44,509 nt of DNA from Chloroflexota bacterium. Lineage in GTDB: Bacteria; Chloroflexota; UBA11872. The translations under genes were made by a program, and so were the position numbers. The stretch spans positions 1 through 44,509 of the forward strand of contig JAPOWQ010000071.1 in the NCBI GenBank assembly GCA_026707585.1, written 5' to 3'. Positions 7,541 through 14,777 of this stretch are shown piece after piece. The stretch's first letter is position 1. Each line of letters starts with the position of its first letter. The notes under the pieces were generated by a model. The model was not told the DNA's origin. It ran no database searches and saw only the letters and a list, made by a program, of their open reading frames with translations.

Positions 7541-7572
7541 GGCACCCACCGCCGGGTTACACAAGAGTCTCC

Positions 7573-7610
7573 TTTGAGGGAGAGGGTTGGGGTGAGGGTG
7601 GGCGCCGCCC
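7573..7610. repeat. GAGGGAGAGGG...GGTGAGGGTGG repeat
   Basis: Same string pair as at 51-90, in the same orientation. It is the purine-rich complement-like half of the family seen at 6.1-7.5 kb. Confidence 0.5.
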
Positions 7611-7702
7611 TCCGCAACCAATCCCGAGTCGGAAGCACTCAACGCAGGCCCCTCGTCCAGTCCCCCAATCCCCGCCACAACGCACCCCGCCGCGCCCCCT
7701 CC

Positions 7703-7733
7703 GTCATTCCGGCGTCCGCAGCCGGAATCCAGT
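7703..7733. repeat. GTCATTCC...GGAATCCAG inverted repeat
   Basis: ATTCCGGC (7706-7713) and GCCGGAAT (7721-7728) are perfect 8-bp arms around a 7-nt loop, flanked by GTC and CCAG. This format (GTCATTCCxGC, loop, GCxGGAATCCAG) is a common repetitive extragenic palindrome in many bacteria. Confidence 0.6.
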
Positions 7734-7782
7734 CCTCGCCGCGTGCGCCCAAACCGACCGGAAAAGCACCCCGCCGCGCCTC

Positions 7783-7806
7783 AAGAGTTTTTTGGAAAAA
7801 ACTCTT
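7783..7806. repeat. Perfect AT-rich palindrome before the debranching-enzyme gene
   Basis: AAGAGTTTTTT (7783-7793) and AAAAAACTCTT (7796-7806) are perfect 11-bp arms separated by GG. It ends 44 bp before the start codon at 7851. It could act as a hairpin, an operator, or part of a dispersed repeat; the GC-rich surroundings make it stand out. Confidence 0.55.
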
Positions 7807-7850
7807 ACGCGCGCAAAGCCGCCCCACTCCGCCCCCCAGGCACCCCCCGC

Positions 7851-9839
7851 ATGAGCGACCTCCAACTTCCCACCGAGCTCTTCACCGGCACCCCCGACTC
7901 GCTCCTGGAGCGCGAGTGGCTCGTCACCAACGGCGTCGGCGGCTTCGCCTCCGCCACCCTTGCCGGCACCGCCACCCGCCGCTACCACGGCCTCCTCGTA
8001 GCCGCCGACCCACCCCCCAACGCCCGCTGGGTCCTGGTCTCCGGCGCCGACGAATTCGTCCAGCACGGCGACGCCCCCGAGATCCCCCTCAGCACCCAGG
8101 AGTACGACGGCGGCGTCCTGCACCCCACCGGCTACCCCGCCATCGCCGCCTTCACCCTCCGCGGCCAGCGCCCCATCTGGCGCTTCGACACCGACACCGG
8201 TTCGGTCGAGAAGACCGTCTGGATGGAACGCGGCCGCAGCCGCACCTTCGTCCGCTACACCAACCTCTCCAGTGACCTCCTGCGCCTCCGCGTCCGCCCA
8301 TTCGTCACCCTCCGCTGGTTCCACGCCCTCCGCCGCGGCGCCGACCCGACATTCGAAGCTCTGCTGACCGGACCCGGCTCGCTTTCCGTACGCGCTGATG
8401 GCGACGCCCCCTGCGGGCACCTCGGCGGCAGTGGCTGGCGGCTCGAGTTGTGCCTGGACTGGTACTGGAATTTCAATCGCCGCGTCGAACAGGCCCGCGG
8501 CTTCGACCACACCGAGGACGCCTTCGCTCCAGCCGACTTCGTGGCCGAGGTGCGCCCCGGACACGGCGTGACCCTGCAACTCGTCGCCGACGAGCTTCAA
8601 TCCGCCTCCGACGTCGATGCCTCGCTGGCCAGATTCGACGCGCGTTCCGTCTCGCTGGTGGCCTCCGCCGCCGACCCGCTGGAGCAGCGCCTGCGCCTGG
8701 CCGCGGACCAGACCCTCGTGCACCGCGGCCCGGCCCTTCCCGGCTTCACCCCCGAGCCCAACACCGTCATCGCCGGCTACCCCTGGTTCGGCGACTGGGG
8801 CCGCGACACCCTCATCGCACTGCCCGGCCTCTGCCTGGAAACCGGTCGTGCTTCGACTGCCAAGACCATCCTGCTTAACTACGCCCAGGCCATCGACCAG
8901 GGCATGGTCCCCAACCGCTGGCCCGACGCCGGCGACGAGCCCGAGTACCACGCCTTCGACTCCGCCCTCTGGTTCACCCACGCCCTGGCCGCCTACGTGC
9001 GCGCCACCGACGACACCGAAGTCCTCGACGTGCTCGGCACCGCCCTGCTCGAAATCATCGACTGGCACATCCGCGGCACCCGCCACGGCATCCACATGGA
9101 TCCGGACGATGGCCTGCTGACCGGCGGCGAGGACGGCCTCCAGTTGACCTGGATGGACGCCAAGTTCGAGGACTGGGTCGTCACCCCGCGTCGCGGAAAG
9201 CCCGTGGAAATCAACGCCCTCTGGTACGCCGGCCTCAAGTTCGCGGACGAGGCCTTCGCTCGAATCGGCTGGCGCGACGCCTTCGACACCGACATTTTGT
9301 CCCTTATAGAGGACTCGTTCGCGACCCGCTTCTGGAATCCCGAGACCGGCGGACTCTTCGATGTCGTCGATGGGCCCGACGGCTCCGACCCCGCCATTCG
9401 TCCCAACCAGGTCATCGCCCTCGCGGTAGCAGGAGACCTGCTCTCGCCGCAGCAGCGGGCATCGGTCCTGGCGCAGGCGCGCAACGCCCTGCTGACGCCC
9501 GTCGGGCTTCGCTCGCTGGCGTCCGGCGATCCCGCCTACTGCCCGCACTACGGCGGCGGACCGCGCGAGCGCGACGGCGCCTACCACCAGGGCCCCGTCT
9601 GGAGTTGGCTGCTGGGCATGTTCATCCAGGCCAGTCTCAAGGTCGGTGCTCCAGCGGACGAACTCCGCGGCGTGCGCGAGGCCATGCTGGCGCACCTGAG
9701 CGAGGGCGTGGTGGGCGCAGTCAGCGAACTCTTCCAGCCCGAACCCCCCTTCGGCCCCGAGGGCGCGCCGGCCCAGGCATGGGGCGCCGCCGAATGGCTG
9801 CGGGGCCTGCGTCTGCTGCGAGCCGCCAATGGCCGCTGA
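7851..9839 (+). CDS. Amylo-alpha-1,6-glucosidase (glycogen debranching enzyme, GH133-like)
   Basis: The 662-residue protein has two parts: an N-terminal beta-rich GDE_N domain (about 10-230: EREWLVTNGVGGFASATLAG and TRRYHGLLVAA) and a C-terminal (alpha/alpha)6 GDE_C domain (about 270-655). Conserved strings include WFGDWGRDTLIALPGL, NRWPD, DSALWF, and HYGGGPRERDGAYHQGPVWS near the end. It should remove alpha-1,6 branch glucose from glycogen or glycogen-like glucans in the cytoplasm. I set the start at ATG 7851 (MSDLQLPTELF); the upstream frame extension is repeat sequence. The stop overlaps the start of the alpha/beta hydrolase gene by 11 bp, so the two are translationally coupled. The length is normal for the prokaryotic single-activity family. 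Confidence 0.9.
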   Translation: MSDLQLPTELFTGTPDSLLEREWLVTNGVGGFASATLAGTATRRYHGLLVAADPPPNARWVLVSGADEFVQHGDAPEIPLSTQEYDGGVLHPTGYPAIAAFTLRGQRPIWRFDTDTGSVEKTVWMERGRSRTFVRYTNLSSDLLRLRVRPFVTLRWFHALRRGADPTFEALLTGPGSLSVRADGDAPCGHLGGSGWRLELCLDWYWNFNRRVEQARGFDHTEDAFAPADFVAEVRPGHGVTLQLVADELQSASDVDASLARFDARSVSLVASAADPLEQRLRLAADQTLVHRGPALPGFTPEPNTVIAGYPWFGDWGRDTLIALPGLCLETGRASTAKTILLNYAQAIDQGMVPNRWPDAGDEPEYHAFDSALWFTHALAAYVRATDDTEVLDVLGTALLEIIDWHIRGTRHGIHMDPDDGLLTGGEDGLQLTWMDAKFEDWVVTPRRGKPVEINALWYAGLKFADEAFARIGWRDAFDTDILSLIEDSFATRFWNPETGGLFDVVDGPDGSDPAIRPNQVIALAVAGDLLSPQQRASVLAQARNALLTPVGLRSLASGDPAYCPHYGGGPRERDGAYHQGPVWSWLLGMFIQASLKVGAPADELRGVREAMLAHLSEGVVGAVSELFQPEPPFGPEGAPAQAWGAAEWLRGLRLLRAANGR

Positions 9840-10725
9840 TCCCGTCGCCGACTGGGCGCCCCCTCCCGGCCGGCACGTCCAGGTTCCCGCCGGCGATTGC
9901 TTTGTCCGCGAATCGGGTGAGGGCCAGCCAACCATCGTCCTGCTGCACGGCCTCCCCGACGACTCCCGCATCTACGGCTGCCTGCAACCCAAGCTCGCCG
10001 CCGCCCATCGCACCGTCGCACCCGACTTCCTCGGCTGGGGATCCTCGCAGCCGAACGACGGGCTCTCGCTCGGTTTCGACATGTTGGACCGAACGCTCGC
10101 TCAGATCCTTGACGCGCTCGAACTGGATCGCGTCGTCCTGGTAGCCCACGACATGTCCGGCCCCGCGGCCATTCGCTGGACCGCCGCACACCCAGATCGC
10201 GCCCACGCCCTGGTGCTGCTGAACACCTACTACGGCTGGAACTCAGCCCGCATGCCGTTCGCCCTCAAGCTGCTCCACCTGCCCTACGCCGGGCGCCTGG
10301 TCCGGCGCTTTCTCGATGTCGGGCGCACCGGACTGTCGTGGCACGTCTACCGCTGGCAGGTCGGCCAGGTCTGGCCCGGCTGGACCGCCGATTTCGACCG
10401 CCTGCTACGGATCTTTCACGGTGTCTTCCGGCACTCACCCACCGCCCGTCAGGCCTTCCACACCGTCAACAACGAACTCGTCGACCAGATCGAATCCAAC
10501 CAGCGTAGCCTCGAAACCCTCACCGCCCTGGAGACGCCCACCCTCATCCTGTGGGGCGCCCGTGATCCCTATCTCAAGCCGGCTGTCGCCCGCCAGTTCC
10601 ACCGCCTGCTCCCTAGTTCAGAGCTTCATATGGTGGCCGACGCCGGCCACTTTGTTCAGCTTCAGGCACCCGACGAGATGGCTGACCGCATCCTGCGGGT
10701 CATCCGAGAGGCCGACCCCGGCTAG
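9829..10725 (+). CDS. Alpha/beta hydrolase (haloalkane dehalogenase/epoxide hydrolase type)
   Basis: The 298-residue protein has an alpha/beta-hydrolase core with the oxyanion motif LLHGLPDD (His40-Gly41), Asp108 in VAHDMSGPAA as nucleophile, Asp246 in GARDPYLKP as charge relay and His274 in AGHFVQLQAPD. An Asp nucleophile followed by Met-Ser-Gly places it with haloalkane dehalogenases and epoxide hydrolases rather than Ser esterases. The variable cap at about 140-215 is helical and Trp-rich. The dehalogenase halide-binding Trp next to the nucleophile is replaced by Met109, so epoxide hydrolysis or another activity is as likely. The gene overlaps the debranching-enzyme stop by 11 bp. It shares the CTAG stop palindrome with the convergent gene. 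Confidence 0.85.
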   Translation: MAADPVADWAPPPGRHVQVPAGDCFVRESGEGQPTIVLLHGLPDDSRIYGCLQPKLAAAHRTVAPDFLGWGSSQPNDGLSLGFDMLDRTLAQILDALELDRVVLVAHDMSGPAAIRWTAAHPDRAHALVLLNTYYGWNSARMPFALKLLHLPYAGRLVRRFLDVGRTGLSWHVYRWQVGQVWPGWTADFDRLLRIFHGVFRHSPTARQAFHTVNNELVDQIESNQRSLETLTALETPTLILWGARDPYLKPAVARQFHRLLPSSELHMVADAGHFVQLQAPDEMADRILRVIREADPG

Positions 10726-11513
10726 CTCGGCCGGCGCTGCCCAGGGGGGTGACGCTCGGAACGCACCGCATTCGTCCCGCCCCGCCGCAACTTCCGCGTC
10801 TCCGCCCGCGCATCGTCCCCCGGCCGCGCCCGGATCCCGGTGACCGCCCGCACCCCACCCACGATCGCCGCCCGCTCCTCGTCCGTCAGCGTCTCCCAGC
10901 GATAGTTGTGATCCGATTTCCGAATGAATTCCAAGAGCCGATCTCTAAGCGCCGACCACCCGCGCTGTTGCCGCGCTCGCAGCGTCGCGAGCCCGGGTCG
11001 CCGTCGCAGCGCCTCCCGCACATGCGGCAAACAGAGCGGATCGCCTTCCATGAGCGCCTCGTCCAGGTCGCGCTCGTCGCCGTGCTGCGTTAGCACGTCC
11101 AGCGCCCGTCCGGCTGCCGCAGTCTCCGCCTCGCACACCGGACACTTCGCGGGTCTCCTCGGCCGTCGCGAGTCCGTCCGCGCCAATCCCCGCAGCCTTG
11201 ACCTGACGCTCGCGAAGCCGCCGTCAACGCTGGTTTCCGGCGCGCCCTCCAGCTCCCGCACCAACGTGTTCAGGATGTCGCGATACGTGATGGCAACGGC
11301 CAGCGCGTCCAGCTTCTCAAGGAACTGCCCGGCATGAACCTCGCAGAACCCGCGCGCCTCCCGGATGTTGGCGCGCAGGTCTACGTCGTTAACGTGCTCA
11401 TAGATGTAGGAGCCCAGGAAGCGGTCAGCCCGGCGCGTGGCAAGGCGGCAGATCGCACACCCGGGCCGCCCCAACGCGTCCACCAGATCCTCAAACGTCG
11501 CTTCCGTGCTCAC
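10722..11513 (-). CDS. DUF6062-like protein with paired Cys motifs
   Basis: The 263-residue protein (GTG at 11513) contains CAIC near residue 19, GFCEVHAGQFLEKLDALAVA around 56, CPVC near 132 and LCLPHV near 165. This reads as two repeats of CxxC followed by CxxH, a likely metal-binding arrangement. The first half resembles my recollection of DUF6062 proteins. The function is unknown. A TTG at 11546 would add 11 residues; neither start has a strong ribosome-binding site. The basic, disordered C-terminus (RAETRKLRRGG and on) is not conserved-looking. The gene is divergent from the dehydrogenase at 11621 and its TAG shares the palindrome CTAG with the hydrolase stop. Confidence 0.6.
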   Translation of the reverse strand: MSTEATFEDLVDALGRPGCAICRLATRRADRFLGSYIYEHVNDVDLRANIREARGFCEVHAGQFLEKLDALAVAITYRDILNTLVRELEGAPETSVDGGFASVRSRLRGLARTDSRRPRRPAKCPVCEAETAAAGRALDVLTQHGDERDLDEALMEGDPLCLPHVREALRRRPGLATLRARQQRGWSALRDRLLEFIRKSDHNYRWETLTDEERAAIVGGVRAVTGIRARPGDDARAETRKLRRGGTNAVRSERHPPGQRRPS

Positions 11514-11620
11514 CGGGTCTCGATACTCAGTGGCATTTCTATGCAAGGTGCCACAACGGCGCTGCGGTTCGTGCTGCCGTCGCCCGTATACTCTGCCGCT
11601 CGCCTCCGGAAGCTGCTGCC

Positions 11621-12694
11621 ATGTCCACGCACGCCATTGCCGTTGTACCCGGCGACGGAATCGGTCTGGAGGTCATTCGCGAAGGCCGCCTCACCCTCGA
11701 AACGCTCAGCGAGGTCACCGGCGACCTGATCCTGGAGTTCGAGGACTTTCCCTGGGGCTGCCAGTACTACCTCGATCACGGCGAAATGATGCCCTCCGGC
11801 GCCCTCAAGACGCTGGAGCAGTTCGACGCCATCTATTTCGGCGCCTGCGGCTTTCCCAGCGTTCCGGACCCCATCTCACAGCGCGAGATGATCCTGCTCA
11901 TCCGCCAGAGCTTCCAGCAATACGCCAACATCCGCCCGGTCCGCATCTGGCCGGGCGTCCCCAGCCCTCTCGCGGCCGACCGGCTGGAGGGGATCGACTT
12001 CATCTGCGTCCGCGAGAACTCCGAGGGCGAGTACGCCGGCGCCGGTGGTCGCGTGCACAAGGACACGCCCTACGAGGTCGCGCTCCAAACCACTGTCTTC
12101 ACCCGCGTGGGCGTGGAGCGCGTGATCCGGCATGCCTTCGAACTGGCCGACCGCCTCGGCCGCCGCCACGTCACCAACGTCACCAAGTCCAACGCCCTCC
12201 AATTCGCGCCGGTCTTCTGGGACGAGGTCTTCGACGAGGTGGCGCGCGAATACCCCGCCATCACCACCGACCGCAACCTGGTCGACGCCTGCGCCGCCCG
12301 GATGGTGGGCAATCCGCAGACCCTGGACGTGCTGGTTGCCTCCAACCTCTTTGGCGACATCCTGTCCGACATCGGCGGCGCGCTGATGGGCAGCCTGGGT
12401 GTGCCGCCCAGCGCCAACCTCAGCCCGGGCACCGGCTACCCGCCGATGTTCGAACCGGTCCACGGCTCCGCGCCCGACATCGCCGGCCAGGAGATTGCCA
12501 ACCCCCTCGCATCCATCTGGTCGGCGGCCATGATGGTGGAGGAGTTCGGACATCTCGAAGCCGCCAACCTGCTGCTGGATGCCGTGGCCGACGTGACGAG
12601 TTCGGGCGTGCTCACCGTCGATCTGGGCGGCACGGCCTCCACCGGGGAATTCGGCGAGGCCGTGCGCACGGCCCTCAGATCCCGCGCATCCTGA
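11621..12694 (+). CDS. Isocitrate/isopropylmalate-type dehydrogenase (tartrate/D-malate DH-like)
   Basis: The 357-residue protein is a complete beta-decarboxylating dehydrogenase. The N-terminal strand is AIAVVPGDGIGLEVIREG, the substrate loop carries RENSEGEYAGAGGR, the metal site lies in NLFGDILSDIGGALMGSLG, and EPVHGSAPDIAGQEIANP is the cofactor signature. PWGCQYYLDHGEMMP near residue 45 is the form seen in tartrate dehydrogenase/D-malate dehydrogenase (TtuC/DmlA) rather than LeuB, so a C4 hydroxyacid is a likely substrate with NAD. This assignment rests on motif memory. The ATG at 11621 precedes the first strand. No leuCD genes are nearby, which also argues against leucine synthesis. Confidence 0.85.
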   Translation: MSTHAIAVVPGDGIGLEVIREGRLTLETLSEVTGDLILEFEDFPWGCQYYLDHGEMMPSGALKTLEQFDAIYFGACGFPSVPDPISQREMILLIRQSFQQYANIRPVRIWPGVPSPLAADRLEGIDFICVRENSEGEYAGAGGRVHKDTPYEVALQTTVFTRVGVERVIRHAFELADRLGRRHVTNVTKSNALQFAPVFWDEVFDEVAREYPAITTDRNLVDACAARMVGNPQTLDVLVASNLFGDILSDIGGALMGSLGVPPSANLSPGTGYPPMFEPVHGSAPDIAGQEIANPLASIWSAAMMVEEFGHLEAANLLLDAVADVTSSGVLTVDLGGTASTGEFGEAVRTALRSRAS

Positions 12695-12753
12695 GCCAAG
12701 CCCTTGTCGCCGCGTCCCGGCCTGCCTACGATTGAGCACCTAAGCCCCTGACC

Positions 12754-12773
12754 AACGGCCGATATCGGCCGTT
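12754..12773. promoter_or_regulatory. 20-bp perfect palindrome directly before the TatB-like gene
   Basis: AACGGCCGATATCGGCCGTT reads the same on both strands and ends 10 bp before the ATG at 12784, so it covers the expected ribosome-binding region. It could be a repressor operator, a translation-blocking hairpin, or the terminator hairpin of the dehydrogenase gene that ends 59 bp upstream. No T-run follows, which weakens the terminator reading. Confidence 0.5.
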
Positions 12774-12783
12774 CTGATCCTTC

Positions 12784-14130
12784 ATGTTCGGCATTGGCGT
12801 CGCCGAGTTTTTCGCCGTTCTGGTCCTCGCGCTCATCGTGCTAGGCCCTGAGCGACTGCCACTCGCCATGCGCACCCTCGGCCGCTGGGTGCGCCAGTTG
12901 CGCCAGATGACTCGCGAGTTCCGCAAAGAATTCGCCGAAGAGTTCTCGATTCTCTACGAGGAGATGGACGTCCTGCGCCAGGAGGCCGAGAACACGCGCC
13001 AGGAGCTGGCCGACATCCGCGCCGAACTTTCGGACACGCTCCAGGGTGCGGCGGACGACGTAAACGTGGCCGGCCAGGGCATCGCGGACGACCTGCGCGG
13101 CGCGGTCAGCGCCGGTCAGACCGGAGCGGAGGCATCGCCGGGAGCCCCCAGCGCGTCGTCTGGGACCACATCGGCGCCGGCCTTGCCAGCGCCCGAGGCC
13201 AATGCCTCGGCGAAGTCAGCGTCTCCTACGCTCCCGAATCCCGCTTCGGATTCCGCGTCGACCTCTCCCGCGGCGCCGACGGAGCCGCTGGCAGCAGCCG
13301 ACGCCATGGCGCTGGCCATCAAGGACACCTTTACTCCAGAAACCAACGGCCAGGTCGACGTCACTCCGCCCGTAGCAGCCGTTGAGGAAACCGCGCCGCC
13401 TGTGTCCGATGGGGAACTGACGGCTCCGCAGTCGACCGGACGGGGACTCTCGGCGTACGCCCCGGACGTTAACGGATCGACCGAACCAGGACCGCCAACC
13501 CCTCCGGCGGAACCACCTTCAGTGGCCGCACCCGCGCCCGAGCCTGCACAGGTCGCCGCAACGGCGGCCACCACTGCCGACGATCCCGCGGCTCCGTCGG
13601 CGGCCCTCGGACCGCCGACGCCTGGTCTACAGAACCAGATGGGTGGCTTCATGCGGCTCATGGTGATGCAAGCGATTGACGCTGACCCTGACTTTGCCGA
13701 GCAAGCCGAAGCCGCCCTTCGCAGCCAAGCTCGAGTCGACGCCGAGAGCTTGGGCGACATTGAGGACCCAGAACCGCTGGACATTGCAGAGGCTTGGGCA
13801 GCTCGCCGCCGGCATCTGGTTCCGCACGACTCCGTTGAAGTCGATCAGCGTGCTGAATCGTCGGCCGTTATCGAATTCGGCGTCTGCCCGTACGGGCTGA
13901 CGCCTGGCAAGGACCATCCGGTCTGCAATGTGAGCAACGTCTACGACGACGAGTTTTTCAAGCAGTTCGACATGAAGGCTACCTACACCACACGCATGAG
14001 TGATGGCGCGGACCGCTGCCAGCTCATCATCCTCACTCACGCCCGCATGCGGCAGTTCGGACTCAAGATCGAAGACGACGACAGGCGCAAACGGGACGAA
14101 GCGGACGCCGAGCACGAGGCCGTGTTCTAG
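12784..14130 (+). CDS. TatB-like protein with fused C-terminal ATC-hydrolase-like domain
   Basis: The 448-residue protein starts with a TatA/TatB module: a membrane helix with Glu8 (GIGVAEFFAVLVLALIVLG), the hinge LGPERLP and an amphipathic helix. LGPERLP is closer to TatB than TatA. Residues 45-105 continue as a Glu/Arg-rich coiled coil. Residues 110-285 are a Pro/Ala/Thr-rich, disordered linker. Residues 287-420 form a globular domain with Cys368, Cys381 and Cys412 (FGVCPYG, HPVCNV, ADRCQLI). This pattern resembles the L-2-amino-thiazoline-4-carboxylate hydrolase family (PF14196), from memory. Tat topology puts it in the cytoplasm. TatB is normally 80-180 residues. No tatC is in the window. 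The frame is unbroken. Confidence 0.7.
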   Translation: MFGIGVAEFFAVLVLALIVLGPERLPLAMRTLGRWVRQLRQMTREFRKEFAEEFSILYEEMDVLRQEAENTRQELADIRAELSDTLQGAADDVNVAGQGIADDLRGAVSAGQTGAEASPGAPSASSGTTSAPALPAPEANASAKSASPTLPNPASDSASTSPAAPTEPLAAADAMALAIKDTFTPETNGQVDVTPPVAAVEETAPPVSDGELTAPQSTGRGLSAYAPDVNGSTEPGPPTPPAEPPSVAAPAPEPAQVAATAATTADDPAAPSAALGPPTPGLQNQMGGFMRLMVMQAIDADPDFAEQAEAALRSQARVDAESLGDIEDPEPLDIAEAWAARRRHLVPHDSVEVDQRAESSAVIEFGVCPYGLTPGKDHPVCNVSNVYDDEFFKQFDMKATYTTRMSDGADRCQLIILTHARMRQFGLKIEDDDRRKRDEADAEHEAVF

Positions 14131-14224
14131 TGGTCCACGATGAACGCAGGCCTGCATTCGGAAGCCATGAATTCATCGGTTGGCCGCGCCAGGCTGGTTG
14201 CTGAGCCGGACTGAGGACCCCCGG

Positions 14225-14716
14225 TTGATCGGTCGCCGCACGTTTGGAGTCGTCGCGACCGTCGTGCTCTTGGCCGCCTGCGGTGAGGTGGAGCAGGGGT
14301 CAGTGGAGGTCCCGGTAGACTCGGCTGACGCGGAACGCCGGGCATACAAGGACACCGTTGCCGCCATCCTGGCTGACGAGCGTGCCGCGTTTGAAGCCTT
14401 CTTTGGCCCCGAAGCCGACGTTTGGGCCACGCTCGAAGGCATAGCCGCATCCGAGCAGCGTACGATTGACTTTCACCGCGTCTTGAGCGATGCACAGGCG
14501 CGTGCCGCCGAGCTTGAAGCCCCGGCGCTGGGCACGCTATTTCACGGCACGTTTCTCGAACACTTCGACCGGTTCGTTGGCGACGCTGCGGTCATTCGCG
14601 ACGCGATCCGCGCCGGCCAGGCCGAAAAGGCGCTTGGAACTTACGAACGACTTCGACGCGGCGCGTTCGAGCGCCTGGACTTCCTGTCGGATCGGCTGGC
14701 GCTTATCGACGGTTGA
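14225..14716 (+). CDS. Putative lipoprotein of unknown function
   Basis: The 163-residue protein starts at TTG 14225, seven bases after GAGGA (14213-14217). It begins IGRRTFGVVATVVLLAACGE, a signal peptide with a double arginine and a lipobox LAAC, with Cys19 as the lipidated residue. The mature part is helical and acidic; ERRAYKDTVAAILADERAAF and DRFVGDAAVIRDAIRAG suggest a helical bundle. I recognise no family. A TTG at 14180 would hide the signal peptide behind 15 residues. It lies 94 bp downstream of the TatB-like gene on the same strand, so co-transcription is possible. The product should be exported and anchored to the membrane surface. Confidence 0.6.
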   Translation: MIGRRTFGVVATVVLLAACGEVEQGSVEVPVDSADAERRAYKDTVAAILADERAAFEAFFGPEADVWATLEGIAASEQRTIDFHRVLSDAQARAAELEAPALGTLFHGTFLEHFDRFVGDAAVIRDAIRAGQAEKALGTYERLRRGAFERLDFLSDRLALIDG

Positions 14717-14729
14717 CGAGCTGTCGCCA

Positions 14730-14763
14730 AGACGCGCGCCCGGCGAAGGCCGGACGCGCGTCT
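14730..14763. terminator. Hairpin between convergent genes
   Basis: AGACGCGCG (14730-14738) pairs with CGCGCGTCT (14755-14763), and an inner CCGG/CCGG extends the stem. It lies between the lipoprotein stop and the FtsH-like stop, so it could end transcription from both sides. There is no strong T-run. Confidence 0.55.
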
Positions 14764-14777
14764 GGTATATCAGCTAG

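Larger units (their letters stand above)
7206..7850. other. Repeat-rich non-coding gap
   Basis: About 645 bp between the divergent TauE/SafE and debranching-enzyme genes. It holds one copy of the 60-70 bp repeat, a GGTGAGGGTGG repeat, a GTCATTCC-type inverted repeat and an AT-rich palindrome (each listed). No frame looks coding. Promoters for both flanking genes must lie here, but I cannot point to a convincing -10/-35 pair. Confidence 0.5.

Noticed and set aside
7704-9971. Long minus-strand open frame of 755 codons over the debranching-enzyme gene
   Set aside because: It is a Gly/Val/Ala-rich shadow frame of a GC-rich gene with no domain; the plus-strand frame has clear GDE motifs.
10722-10725. 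Overlapping stop codons of the convergent hydrolase and DUF6062-like genes
   Set aside because: CTAG gives TAG on both strands; this is a compact-genome coincidence and needs no special explanation.
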